Origin: Nocardia fusca NBRC 14340
GTDB lineage: Bacteria; Actinomycetota; Actinomycetes; Mycobacteriales; Mycobacteriaceae
Length of the DNA stretch: 64,000 bases
Assembly (NCBI RefSeq): GCF_001618425.1
Contig: NZ_BDCU01000023.1
Location: 160,124 to 224,123 of the forward strand
Direction of reading: 5' to 3'
Shown: positions 17,044 through 26,600 of the stretch, in pieces
Numbering within the stretch: position 1 is the first letter of the stretch
How the letters are laid out: each line of letters begins with the position of its first letter
Position numbers and translations under genes: made by a program
The notes under the pieces: model-generated
What the model was told of the DNA's origin: nothing
The model's input: the letters and a program-made list of their open reading frames with translations, nothing else
Database searches by the model: none

Positions 17044-18729
17044 TCAGCTGTGCTGGGGCTGATGGGCCGCCGGCGCCGGACGGCCCTGGGGCGCGGGCTG
17101 CCGGGTCCGGGGTTCGCCGATATAGGTGTGCTCCCGGGGGATGGAGACCAGGTTCAGCGGGATCTGGGTGGTCGCGGTACGGACGACGACCCGGTTGCCG
17201 ATCGCCCCGGGTTGCTGGATCGACAGATCGGGTTTGGTCGCCGGCCAGCCCATCGGGTCGCCGGTGACATAGATCGTGGTGATACCGGCGTGCGGCGCGG
17301 GAGCCAGGACACCGTCGACGACGGTCGCGGTGAACATGGCGTCGGACTGGTGCATTTCGACGGCCGGCATCAACCGCTCCGGATTGCCGATCGTCTCGAT
17401 CAGCTGATACCAGGCCTGGGGGCGGTCGGTGCGCACCAGGATCCGTTCACCGACGGCCAGCGCGCGGAACACCAGCTGCTGCGCCAGATACAGTTCGCCC
17501 GCAACGTACACCGACGAGATACCGGCGCCGACGAGCCGCAGTGCCACACCGTTGCCCTCGTCATCGGACCCGATCAGCTGGCCACAGCCCGACGACGGCA
17601 GCGCCAGCGCGTCCAGCACATCGATGGGGTACTCGGCGGTGGGGACGACGTCCTCGACATCGGGGATACCGATCGGCAGATGCGCGAGCAACCCGTCGCG
17701 GTGCCGGCCGTTCATCGAAACCATGCCCTTGGACGCGGTCTTCTCGGGGAGTTCCCGCAGGGTGGACCGCCAGGCCGCGCCGACGTGCACGGTATCGGCC
17801 GTACTGCCGGGCCGCAGCCGGACCGCGACCGTGGTGCCCCGGGATTCGGCCACCCACAGCTGCGAAAGGATCTCCGAGCCCAGCTGTTTGGGATCGATCG
17901 CGGCCCCGATGTTGATGCTGTTGCCGAGTTCGGCGTATCGCCAACGGTGGGTCAGCTCGCGCGCGTCGGCTTCGTGCAGCACCTGCCGGACGGCCGCCCG
18001 GATCTCCGAGGCGGTCAGCACCCGCGAGCCGCACCCGGCGTCCTCCAGCGTCCGTACGATGCGCTGGGTCGCGATGGTAACCGCGCGCGCCGCGCCCTCG
18101 TCGCCGCCGCCGCGCCGGTTCGCCGCCCCCGGGCAATCGACCATATCGAACCCGATCGCGAGCCAGACCGTGCGATACGCGGTGGCGGGCAGTGGCCCCA
18201 GCAGGGATTCGTAGATGGCGCCGGCCGGTGTACCGGAGCGGCTGCGGTGGCCGTGGCTGATGATGTCGATACCGCTGAGCAGGATGTCGTGCTGGGCGAG
18301 GCAGGTCGCCAGCTCCGCCATCGGCAGCAGATGGGAGGCGTGCACCGCGGTGCGGTCGATACGGGTGAGTCCGCCGCGCGGCGGCAGCACCTCGACGACC
18401 GCGACCACCCGGCTCTCGTCCCAGTACAGGCCCAGCGAGCGGTCGTCGGGTCCGCGGAAATCGCTGCTGTCCCCGATCCGGTATTCGCGGTGGGCCCGGT
18501 AGTTCCACCAGGTACCCACCCAATCCAGCAGCACCCGGCGCCCCAGCGGGACGAGCGGAACGCATCCGACGACGACCGCGACCCCCAGCGCGATCCAGGG
18601 GTTCACTCCCGTGACCAAGGTGACCGTGCCCGCGACGAGCGCGAATACCTGTGCGACGAGCAGATTGCGCATGGAGATACGCCCGAAAAGCAGGCTGCGC
18701 CTGCGCCCCACTGCGGCTGCAACGGCCAT
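17044..18729 (-). CDS. eccE: Type VII secretion protein EccE
   Basis: Peripheral subunit of the ESX membrane complex. The 561-residue product has two N-terminal transmembrane helices (about 22-40 and 43-62), the EccE signature region just after (WVGTWWNYRAHREY; a GLYWDESRVVAVVEVLPP-like segment at about 105-122), and a long soluble domain ending in a Pro/Gln-rich tail. It is divergent from eccB with a 110-bp shared promoter region holding a CGGCCG inverted repeat. Mycobacterium tuberculosis ESX-4 lacks eccE, while nocardial ESX-4 systems keep it, so its presence helps define this locus. Confidence 0.9.
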   Translation of the reverse strand: MAVAAAVGRRRSLLFGRISMRNLLVAQVFALVAGTVTLVTGVNPWIALGVAVVVGCVPLVPLGRRVLLDWVGTWWNYRAHREYRIGDSSDFRGPDDRSLGLYWDESRVVAVVEVLPPRGGLTRIDRTAVHASHLLPMAELATCLAQHDILLSGIDIISHGHRSRSGTPAGAIYESLLGPLPATAYRTVWLAIGFDMVDCPGAANRRGGGDEGAARAVTIATQRIVRTLEDAGCGSRVLTASEIRAAVRQVLHEADARELTHRWRYAELGNSINIGAAIDPKQLGSEILSQLWVAESRGTTVAVRLRPGSTADTVHVGAAWRSTLRELPEKTASKGMVSMNGRHRDGLLAHLPIGIPDVEDVVPTAEYPIDVLDALALPSSGCGQLIGSDDEGNGVALRLVGAGISSVYVAGELYLAQQLVFRALAVGERILVRTDRPQAWYQLIETIGNPERLMPAVEMHQSDAMFTATVVDGVLAPAPHAGITTIYVTGDPMGWPATKPDLSIQQPGAIGNRVVVRTATTQIPLNLVSIPREHTYIGEPRTRQPAPQGRPAPAAHQPQHS

Positions 18730-18839
18730 CAGAGTCCCCCAGGTACCCGGTGTCGGCCGATTATCGGCGGCCGAGCTGAACTACGTCCTCGCGAACTGTA
18801 CTGTGTTCGGCGAGCACCAGCACAGTTCGGGGGAAGACG

Positions 18840-20312
18840 ATGCCTTCAAAGCCCACAACCAGGTGGCAGATCAGCGGTTACAACTTCCTGGTCCGTCGGA
18901 TGGAACATGCGCTGGTGCGGCGGGACGTGCGGATGCTCCACGACCCCATGCGTTCTCAGGTGCGCGCCTATGTCGTGGGTCTGGTCCTGGCGGTGGTGGT
19001 CCTCGCCGGTTGCGGTGTGCTGGCTCTGCTCCGGCCGCAGGACAAGATCGACCAGAACAAGATCCTGATCGGCAAGGAATCCGGCGCCGTCTACGTGGTG
19101 ATCAACGATGTGGTGCACCCCGCGTTGAACCTGGCCTCGGCCCGGCTGGCCGCGGGCGAGGCGCCGGACGCGTCGATCGTGAAGGAAGCCGAGATCGGTA
19201 AGAAGGCCCGGGGTCCGCTGATCGGTATCCCCGGGGCGCCCGGCTCGATCCACTTCGACTCCGCCGGTACCGGACGGCAGTGGACGATCTGCGACGAGAT
19301 GAGGATCGACGGCAGCCAGGACCGGACGACCTCGGTACTGGCCGGTGATCTCGAACTCGGCGCGAAAGCCGAAACGATGGGTGCGGACAAGGCGCTGCTC
19401 GTGCAGGGGGAGAACCACACCTATCTGGTCTACGACAGGAAACGCGCGCGCATCGATATGACCGACCGCGCGGTCACCGACGCACTGAAGATCACCGGCG
19501 CCACCCCGCGACCGGTGAGCGAGGGCCTGATCAACGCGATACCGGAAGTGCAGGCCATCGTCCGGCCCGAGATCGCCGATGTCGGCACGGCCCCCATCGG
19601 TTTCGAGGTCAGCGGTCACCGTATCGGTGACGTCGTGCAGGTCGGCACCTCCGGAACCGAGTATCACGTGGTGCTCGCCGACGGGCTGCAGCCCATCTCG
19701 GCCCTGACCGGGGAGATCATTCGTAACTCCAACCCGCAGACTCCGGGTGACGACACCATCGACCAGCGCGAACGCACCGATGCCCCGGTTTCGGCGGCCC
19801 TGCGGGTGGGCGACTACCCGCAGACGGCCCCGGCCGTGCTCGAGCCCAAGGACCATCCGGTGAGCTGCCTGTCGTGGAAACCGATCCCGGAGGCCGGTGA
19901 GAACACCGGCACCCGGGCCGAATTGCAGGTCATCACCGGGGTCGGCCTGCCGATGTCGGACAGCGCGAAACTGGTGCCGCTCGCCCAGGCCGACGGGTCG
20001 GGCCAGAACGTCGACTCCGCCTACCTCGCGCCGGGCACCGGCGCCTATGTACAGACCACCGGGATCGAACCGGACAGCCGCCGCAAGGACAGCATCTTCT
20101 ATATCGCCGACACCGGTGTGCGATACGGCATCAAGAACGCCGACGCCGCGAAGGCGCTGGGTATGCCGGAGAAGGCCGAACCCGCACCCTGGCCCATCGT
20201 CGGACTGCTGGCCTCCGGGCCGAGCCTGGGCCGGGACGAGGCGCTGGTCGCGCACGACGGAGTGGCCCCGGATCCGTCACCAGCCGCACAGCCGGTCGCC
20301 ACGGGAAAGTGA
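18840..20312 (+). CDS. eccB: Type VII secretion protein EccB
   Basis: Periplasm-facing subunit of the ESX complex. The 490 residues begin with the family N-terminus (TTRWQISGYNFLVRRMEHALVRRDVRM), then one membrane helix (about 43-64) and a large extracytoplasmic domain with repeated segments (DVGTAPIGFEVSGHRIGDVV; a YVQTTG region near 400). An extracytoplasmic cysteine pair (near residues 155 and 345) may form the conserved disulfide. ATG 18840 follows GGGGGAAGACG. Eight-gene ESX-4 context; it runs convergently against mycP with a long hairpin between them. Confidence 0.95.
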   Translation: MPSKPTTRWQISGYNFLVRRMEHALVRRDVRMLHDPMRSQVRAYVVGLVLAVVVLAGCGVLALLRPQDKIDQNKILIGKESGAVYVVINDVVHPALNLASARLAAGEAPDASIVKEAEIGKKARGPLIGIPGAPGSIHFDSAGTGRQWTICDEMRIDGSQDRTTSVLAGDLELGAKAETMGADKALLVQGENHTYLVYDRKRARIDMTDRAVTDALKITGATPRPVSEGLINAIPEVQAIVRPEIADVGTAPIGFEVSGHRIGDVVQVGTSGTEYHVVLADGLQPISALTGEIIRNSNPQTPGDDTIDQRERTDAPVSAALRVGDYPQTAPAVLEPKDHPVSCLSWKPIPEAGENTGTRAELQVITGVGLPMSDSAKLVPLAQADGSGQNVDSAYLAPGTGAYVQTTGIEPDSRRKDSIFYIADTGVRYGIKNADAAKALGMPEKAEPAPWPIVGLLASGPSLGRDEALVAHDGVAPDPSPAAQPVATGK

Positions 20313-20320
20313 GCACCCGG

Positions 20321-20363
20321 CGGTGATACCGCGGTCCGAGTGATTCGGGCAGCGGTATCACCG
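20321..20363 (+). terminator. 12-bp hairpin downstream of eccB
   Basis: A perfect 12-bp inverted repeat, CGGTGATACCGC (20321-20332) and GCGGTATCACCG (20352-20363), with a 19-nt loop, lies 8 nt after the eccB stop. Likely transcription terminator. The remaining gap to the mycP stop (to 20558) shows nothing recognisable. Confidence 0.6.
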
Positions 20364-20558
20364 GAGGGCCGGGCGCAGATCCGGCCACGCGGCCGTCGAA
20401 TCGGCCGCCCACGCAGATCGCCCAAGCATGCTGTTCCACATGTCCGCCGCCCTGTTCGCAAGGCGTCACCGGAACATCGAACAGATCCTCCGGATGAGCA
20501 TGAGCCGGGGCGATCACCGCGCCGGCGATACCGGTCGCGTCGGCCGGCGTGAAGAGAT

Positions 20559-21968
20559 TCAAGCGTCGTCTTCGCCGACGCCGAAGCGGCGGCGGGCCGG
20601 GAACGAGGCGAGATAGCCGAGAATCAGGCCACCGCCGATGATCCCGCTGCCGATGAGCGCCACATTGCGGGCGGTGTGGTCCGGTGGAGTGGGTGGCGCG
20701 GGAATCGCGAGCTGCTTGCTCACCGCCGGATTCGGCTGCTTGGGCCGCAATTCGTCGGGCACCTCGTTGGTCAACGCGGCGATCGGGTCGATCGCGCCGT
20801 AGCCCACATACGGGTTCCAGCCCTCGGCCGGCGCGTGCGCGGTCGCCTGGATCCGTTTCATCACCTCGACGGCCGACAATTCGGGAAAGCGGGAGCGCAC
20901 CAGCGCGACCACGCCGGAGACATACGGGGCCGCGAAACTGGTGCCGTTGATGGCCTGCTGTGCGCCCTGGGCATTGACCGTCCCGTTGATGACCCCGCCG
21001 CTGTGCACGTCGAGGGAGACGATGTTCTCACCCGGCGCGGCGACACTGAGCCAGGGGCCTGGGACGGTGAACTCCGAGGGGGCGCCGTTCGCGTCGATCG
21101 AGCCGACCGAGAGCACCAGATCGTCGTAGCGCGCGGGCGTCACGTTGACGGTCGCGTTGCTCCACGGGTCGGCCGCGGGATCCAGCGGGTCCTGGATGCC
21201 GGTGTTGCCCTTGCAACTGTCGTTGTCGGTGTTACCGGCCGAGGCCACCACGACCACGTTCTTCTGGTGGACGGCATAGTCGAGCGCGGCACCGAGCGAG
21301 GCATCGGAGATCGGGCCGGCACTGCACGCGACCTCGGAGATATTGATGACGGTGGCGCCCATATCGGCGGCCCGGCGGACGGCCTGCGCCATGGTGGCGA
21401 CATTGCCGTAGCCCTCTTTGGAGAGATCTTCCGGCGTTTTGGTGGCATTGCTGCCCGCTTTGACGTACTTGTCGCTCGTCTGGCGGATCGTGAGAATCGT
21501 CGCCGCCGGCGCCACTCCGGAGAAGCCCTCGCCGGGAGCCCGGCTCGCTCCGATGATGCCGGCCACGATGGTCCCGTGCGCGTCGCAATCCTCGGTGCCG
21601 TCACCGCTGTTGGCCACGAAGTCGCCGCCGGCGCGGAGCCCGGGCAGCCGGGGATGCCGGGCGACGCCAGTATCGATCACCGCGACGACCTGACCGGCTC
21701 CTTCGGAGAATTGCCACGCCCGCGGCAGGTCGAGGGCGGCCTGCGCGGGCGGCACGGTCGAGCCGCCGCCGCCGGAAACGGTGCTGTTGCAGGCGGTATT
21801 CGCCTTGCGCTCGGTGGCCTGCGTGGGTTTCGCCGGATCACCGGCCGGTAGTTGACCGGGATCGACGGGTGCGGGCCGGTCGGCATACGCCACCGGAGAT
21901 GCGAGTCCGAGCGTCGCGCTCACTCCGAGCACCGCGGCCACCGCCGCGGTGCGGACTCTCCGGTTCAC
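20559..21968 (-). CDS. mycP: Mycosin, subtilisin-like ESX serine protease
   Basis: Membrane-anchored protease that stabilises the ESX complex and cleaves some substrates. The 469-residue product has a Sec signal peptide (cleavage near SPVAYA, residue 29), catalytic Asp99 (AVIDTGV), His131 (DAHGT), Asn246 (ASAGN) and Ser344 (NGTSFAAP), then a Pro-rich linker and a C-terminal membrane helix with an RRRFG cytoplasmic tail. GTG 21968 overlaps the eccD stop (GTGA), so the pair is translationally coupled. The longer frame to 23027 is a shadow over eccD. Confidence 0.96.
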   Translation of the reverse strand: MNRRVRTAAVAAVLGVSATLGLASPVAYADRPAPVDPGQLPAGDPAKPTQATERKANTACNSTVSGGGGSTVPPAQAALDLPRAWQFSEGAGQVVAVIDTGVARHPRLPGLRAGGDFVANSGDGTEDCDAHGTIVAGIIGASRAPGEGFSGVAPAATILTIRQTSDKYVKAGSNATKTPEDLSKEGYGNVATMAQAVRRAADMGATVINISEVACSAGPISDASLGAALDYAVHQKNVVVVASAGNTDNDSCKGNTGIQDPLDPAADPWSNATVNVTPARYDDLVLSVGSIDANGAPSEFTVPGPWLSVAAPGENIVSLDVHSGGVINGTVNAQGAQQAINGTSFAAPYVSGVVALVRSRFPELSAVEVMKRIQATAHAPAEGWNPYVGYGAIDPIAALTNEVPDELRPKQPNPAVSKQLAIPAPPTPPDHTARNVALIGSGIIGGGLILGYLASFPARRRFGVGEDDA

Positions 21969-23431
21969 AGCCCGCGGACGAGGGAGTAGAGGTCGGTCAC
22001 CCAGAACACGAGCGGCAGCACAGCGGCCACGAAACCGTATTCGATCAGTTCCGCGGCCCGCCGCATCGGCGGAGTGGCCGTCTGGTTGGGGACGATGATG
22101 CCGAGGACGAGCGCGGCGATCAGCATGACCAGGGCGGCTCCGAATGCGGCCAGCGGCAGATCGGTCACGAACGCCATTCCCACCAGCATGGCCAGCAGGA
22201 TGGCGGCGCCGCCCGCGATCAGGATCACGGCTTGTTCGGCGCCGGCGTAGGTGCGGCTGCGGAACATCAGGACCGCCGCGCACACCAGCGCGAGCGCGAT
22301 GCCCTGCCAGAAGAACCCGCCACCGGCAGGATCGGTCGCCACCAGTGCGCCGACCACCGTGACCAGCGTGGTCGCCGAAACCAGGCCGCTCAGATAGGTC
22401 CGTGCCCGAGCCGATTTCGCGTGCAGGGCATCGAGAGTGGGCAGCGCCCGGTGATCGTCGGGATCGTCTTCGGTCGGATCGATCGGGGTGCCGGGGGAGG
22501 GCACCGGCGGCAGCGGCAGTTTCGCCAGCATCATGGAGATCCGCGGGGCCAGCGACAGAGCGGCGAGGCCCAGGGCCGCGACCACCGCGCCGACGGCTTT
22601 CATCGGCTGCTCGGTGAGCAGGCCGACCAGCGCGGAGGGCACCGCGAACAGCGCCACCGTCCCCGCTCCGATGAACAACCCCAGTCCCACACCGGTGACC
22701 CGCCAGGCCAGAATCGCCGTGGCACCGAGCAGCGTGGAACCGAGCAGCATATGGGACCAGTCGTAGTGATCCGGCACGATCAGCATGCCACCGGTGAACG
22801 CCAACGGCAGTGCGCAGCCGCCGAGTACCAGAGAGGTCTGCGGATCGCCGTACACCCGGCTGAGGATCATCGCCGCGACCACCAGCAGCACCGCCACACC
22901 CAGCGCGATCGTTCCGGTGATCCAGCCGGGCACCGCGTTCGGCGACGCCAGCAGCGCGGTGCAACCCGCCAGCATGGTGAGCACCGCCAGCACCGATCCG
23001 GTGATCCGCGCGGTATTCGGATTCCATCCGCGGAAATGCTCGGAGTCGGCGACGGCGACGTTGTACATGATGTCGTCGAAGAGCGGGGTCGGCGCGGTGT
23101 GGGCCGAATTCTCCAGCATCAGCAGTTCGCCGTCACGCACACCCTGCTCACCGAGGCTGAGCGAATTCGACAGGGGTGGCTGGCCGATCCGGGCCAATAC
23201 CCAGTCCGCAGGTTCGTAGCGCTCGCCCTGGTTGTCGAAGTCGTTGGTTCTGCTGTGCGCGGCGATCATATCGACCACACTCGGGATCACCAGGGCAACG
23301 GGAACATCGACCGGAATGGCCATATCGACCTGAGTGTGTTTGGCCAGAATGGTGACCCTGGTGAGATCCGGTGCGCGGACTATCCCCCGCGAGGAATCTT
23401 CCTCCATATGGTCCAGTCGCGCATGCGTCAC
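21965..23431 (-). CDS. eccD: Type VII secretion protein EccD
   Basis: Polytopic pore-forming subunit. The 488 residues comprise an N-terminal ubiquitin-like domain (about 15-105; DLTRVTILAKHTQVDMAIPVDVPVA) and about 11 membrane helices to the C-terminus. A charged loop (about 305-335) separates the helix bundle into two parts. GTG 23431 is preferred, with GGGGGAA just upstream; ATG 23407 has no ribosome site. It is divergent from eccC, with 171 bp between them, and coupled to mycP. The order eccC<>eccD-mycP is the M. tuberculosis ESX-4 arrangement. Confidence 0.95.
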   Translation of the reverse strand: MTHARLDHMEEDSSRGIVRAPDLTRVTILAKHTQVDMAIPVDVPVALVIPSVVDMIAAHSRTNDFDNQGERYEPADWVLARIGQPPLSNSLSLGEQGVRDGELLMLENSAHTAPTPLFDDIMYNVAVADSEHFRGWNPNTARITGSVLAVLTMLAGCTALLASPNAVPGWITGTIALGVAVLLVVAAMILSRVYGDPQTSLVLGGCALPLAFTGGMLIVPDHYDWSHMLLGSTLLGATAILAWRVTGVGLGLFIGAGTVALFAVPSALVGLLTEQPMKAVGAVVAALGLAALSLAPRISMMLAKLPLPPVPSPGTPIDPTEDDPDDHRALPTLDALHAKSARARTYLSGLVSATTLVTVVGALVATDPAGGGFFWQGIALALVCAAVLMFRSRTYAGAEQAVILIAGGAAILLAMLVGMAFVTDLPLAAFGAALVMLIAALVLGIIVPNQTATPPMRRAAELIEYGFVAAVLPLVFWVTDLYSLVRGL

Positions 23432-23602
23432 GCTTCCCCCAAGTTGGTTCGCTACCCTGCTCGTTTCCGCATTCTCCCAGGAGATCGCGGGTTGCGTGCC
23501 CTCGCGCCGGCCAGCAGAATGCAGGTCGAACTGTACGACATGTTCGTGCTTGCCTCTACACTGAGCCCGAACATCGCATGGCCACAAGGGGGATCTCGTT
23601 CG

Positions 23603-26600
23603 ATGACCACTGTCCGTTTTCAGCGGCGTGCGCGCCGGGAGGTTCCACGGACACCGGGCGGCGAGGTCACCCTGCAACCGCCCCCTGAGATCCCCCGGGT
23701 GACACCGGGAAATCTGCTGGGCAAGCTCATGCCGGTCGTGATGATCATCGGCATGGTCGGGATGATGGCGCTGATGTTCACCCAGGGTGGTGGTATCGCG
23801 TCGAATCCGATGTCGTTGATGTTCCCGATGATGATGATGGTCTCGATGGTCGGGATGTTCGCCGGCCAGGGCAACGGTAAGGGTGCCAAGGCGGCCGAGG
23901 CCAACGAGGACCGCAAGGACTACCTGCGCTACCTCGACCAGGTTCGTAAGGATGTCGGTGTCACCGCGGCCGAGCAGCGGGCCGCGGTGGAGTGGAGTCA
24001 TCCGGAGCCGGGACTGGTCTGGATGCTCGCGGGCACCTCCCGGATGTGGGAGCGCCGGCCCAGCGACAAGGACTTCTGCCATGTCCGCATCGGCATCGGC
24101 GGGCAGCGTCTGGCCACCCGTCTGGTCGCCCCGGAAACCGGGCCGGTGGAGGAGCTCGAACCGATCGCCGCGGTCTCGCTGCGCCGCTTCGTCCGCGCGC
24201 ATTCCACGGTGCCCGATCTGCCCACCGCCATCGCGGTGAAGGGTTTCGCCACCATCGCCCTCGACGGCGACCGGGCCCAGGCCCGGGACATGGTGCGCGC
24301 GATGCTGGTCCAGCTGGCCATGTTCCACGGCCCGGACCAGGTACTCACCGCGATCGTCTGCGGTCCCGACACCAGTGCGGAATGGGAATGGACCAAATGG
24401 CTGCCGCACACCCAGCATCCGGACGCCCAGGACGGCGTCGGCACCCAGCGCATGTTCTTCGGTTCGATCCGCGAGATGATGACCGGCCTCGCCCCGATCC
24501 TCGGCAACCGGGTCCGCTACTCCCGTAACCAGCCCACCAATTCCGCCATGGTGCATGTGGTGATCGTGGTGGACGGCGGTCTGCTCGAAGCCGAAGAGGA
24601 CCAGCTGCGCGAATCCGGTTACGAGGGCGTCACCGTCATCGACCTGTGCGGATACGCACCGCGCCTGGCGGTATCGCGCGGAATCGGCCTGACCATCCGC
24701 AACGGTGAATGCCTGGGCCGCGGCGCCACCGGTAACCAGGAGCGTTTCGCAGTCATCGACCGGATCAGCCGGGAACAGGCCCAGCAGGTGGCCCGCCGCC
24801 TCGCCCCGTACCGCGCGGCCACCCAGCGCAGCAGTGATGTCGAGGTCACCGAAGGGGAGACCATCAACACCTGGGCGCAACTGATGGGTCTGGGCGATAT
24901 CGGTTCCTTCAATCCCGAGAGCGCGTGGCGGCCCCGCTACGGCCGGGAGCGGTTGCGGGTGCCGTTCGGTGTCGGCGCCGACGGGCTGCCCGTCGTCCTG
25001 GATATCAAGGAAGCCGCCGAATCCGGGATGGGTCCGCACGGTCTGTGCATCGGCGCCACCGGTTCCGGTAAATCCGAATTCCTGCGCACCCTGGTGCTCA
25101 GTCTGCTCGCCACCCATTCGCCGGACCAGCTGAACCTGGTCCTTGTCGACTTCAAGGGTGGCGCGACCTTCCTCGGCCTCGACGGTGTTCCGCACGTTGC
25201 GGCCGTCATCACCAACCTGGAAGAGGAAGCCGACCTCGTCGACCGTATGCGCGATGCCCTGGCCGGCGAGATGAACCGCCGCCAGGAAGTGCTGCGCCAG
25301 GCCGGTAACTTCGCGAACGTCTCCGAATACGAGAAGGCCCGGGCCGCCGGTGCCGATCTCGATCCGCTGCCCGCGCTGTTCGTGGTGCTCGACGAGTTCT
25401 CCGAACTGCTCACCCAGCACCCCGATTTCGCGGAGCTGTTCGTGATGATCGGCCGCCTGGGCCGCTCGCTGCACGTCCATCTGCTGCTCGCCTCGCAGCG
25501 GTTGGAGGAGGGCAAGCTCAAGGGCCTGGAATCGCATCTGTCCTACCGCATCGGCCTGAAGACCTTCTCCGCCAACGAATCACGCCAGGTACTCGGCGTT
25601 CCGGACGCCTACAACCTCCCGAACAATCCCGGCGGTGGCTACCTGAAATCGGATTCGGGCGAGATCCAGCGATTCCAGGCTTCCTACGTCTCCGGCCCGT
25701 ATGTGGGTGGCGGGCCGCAGCGCGATATCGCGGTGGCGACGCGGGCCGGCGAAATCGATATCACCGCCCGGCCGTTCCTGGCCAAACATGTCGAATTCCG
25801 CGCGGTGGACAGGGTACCGCTGGCCCCCGAACCGCTCGACGATCCGGAGCCGCTGGTCGAGGACGGCGAACAGATCTCCAATATCGGCATGCTGGTGGCC
25901 CGGATCCGCGGCCACGGCCGTCCCGCCCACGAGATCTGGTTGCCGCCGCTGGACGCCGCCCCGTCGCTGGACGAGCTCGTTCCGCGCTCGATTCTCACCG
26001 GCGAGTACAGCGCGCAGGCCGGTCTGCGCGCACCGATCGGTATCGTCGACCGCCCCTACGACCAGCGGCGCGATCCCCTGGTGGTGGATCTGTCCGGCGC
26101 TCGCGGCAATGTGGCCGTGGTCGGTGGCCCGCAGTCGGGTAAATCGACCATGCTGCGCACACTGATCATGGCGATGTCGCTGACCCATACCGCCGAACAG
26201 GTGCAGTTCTACTGCCTGGACTTCGGCGGTGGCACCCTCGCCAGTCTCGAGGGCCTGCCGCATGTCGGTTCGGTGGCCGGCCGGTTGGACCACGACAAGG
26301 TCCGCCGCACCGTCGCCGAGATGACCACCATCGTGCGCACCCGTGAACTGCGCTTCCGCCAGCTCGGCATCGAGTCGATGTCGGAGTTCCGCCGCCTGCG
26401 CGCCGGCGACCCGGCGAGCAGCCAGGCCGCTACCGGCGCGCACGAGGATCCCTTCGGCGACGTCTTCCTGGTGATCGATGGTTTCGGCTCGATCCGCCAG
26501 GATTTCGAGCCGCTGGAACAGGCGATCATGAACCTCGCGGTCCAGGGCCTGTCCTACGGTGTGCACGTCGTGATCGCGCTCTCGCGCTGGATGGAGGCCC

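Noticed and set aside
18782..18812. GAAC-N8-GTTC repeat in the eccE-eccB gap as a LexA box
   Set aside because: Spacing is 8 rather than 4 and flanking TCGA bases do not match; not a credible SOS site.
21869..23602. Upstream extension of the ESX-4 eccC frame
   Set aside because: It is antisense to eccD and low complexity; ATG 23603 has a ribosome site and gives the normal EccC N-terminus.
21965..25537. Extension of the eccD frame to 1190 codons over eccC
   Set aside because: The part before residue 703 is antisense to eccC; the EccD ubiquitin-like domain begins right after GTG 23431.
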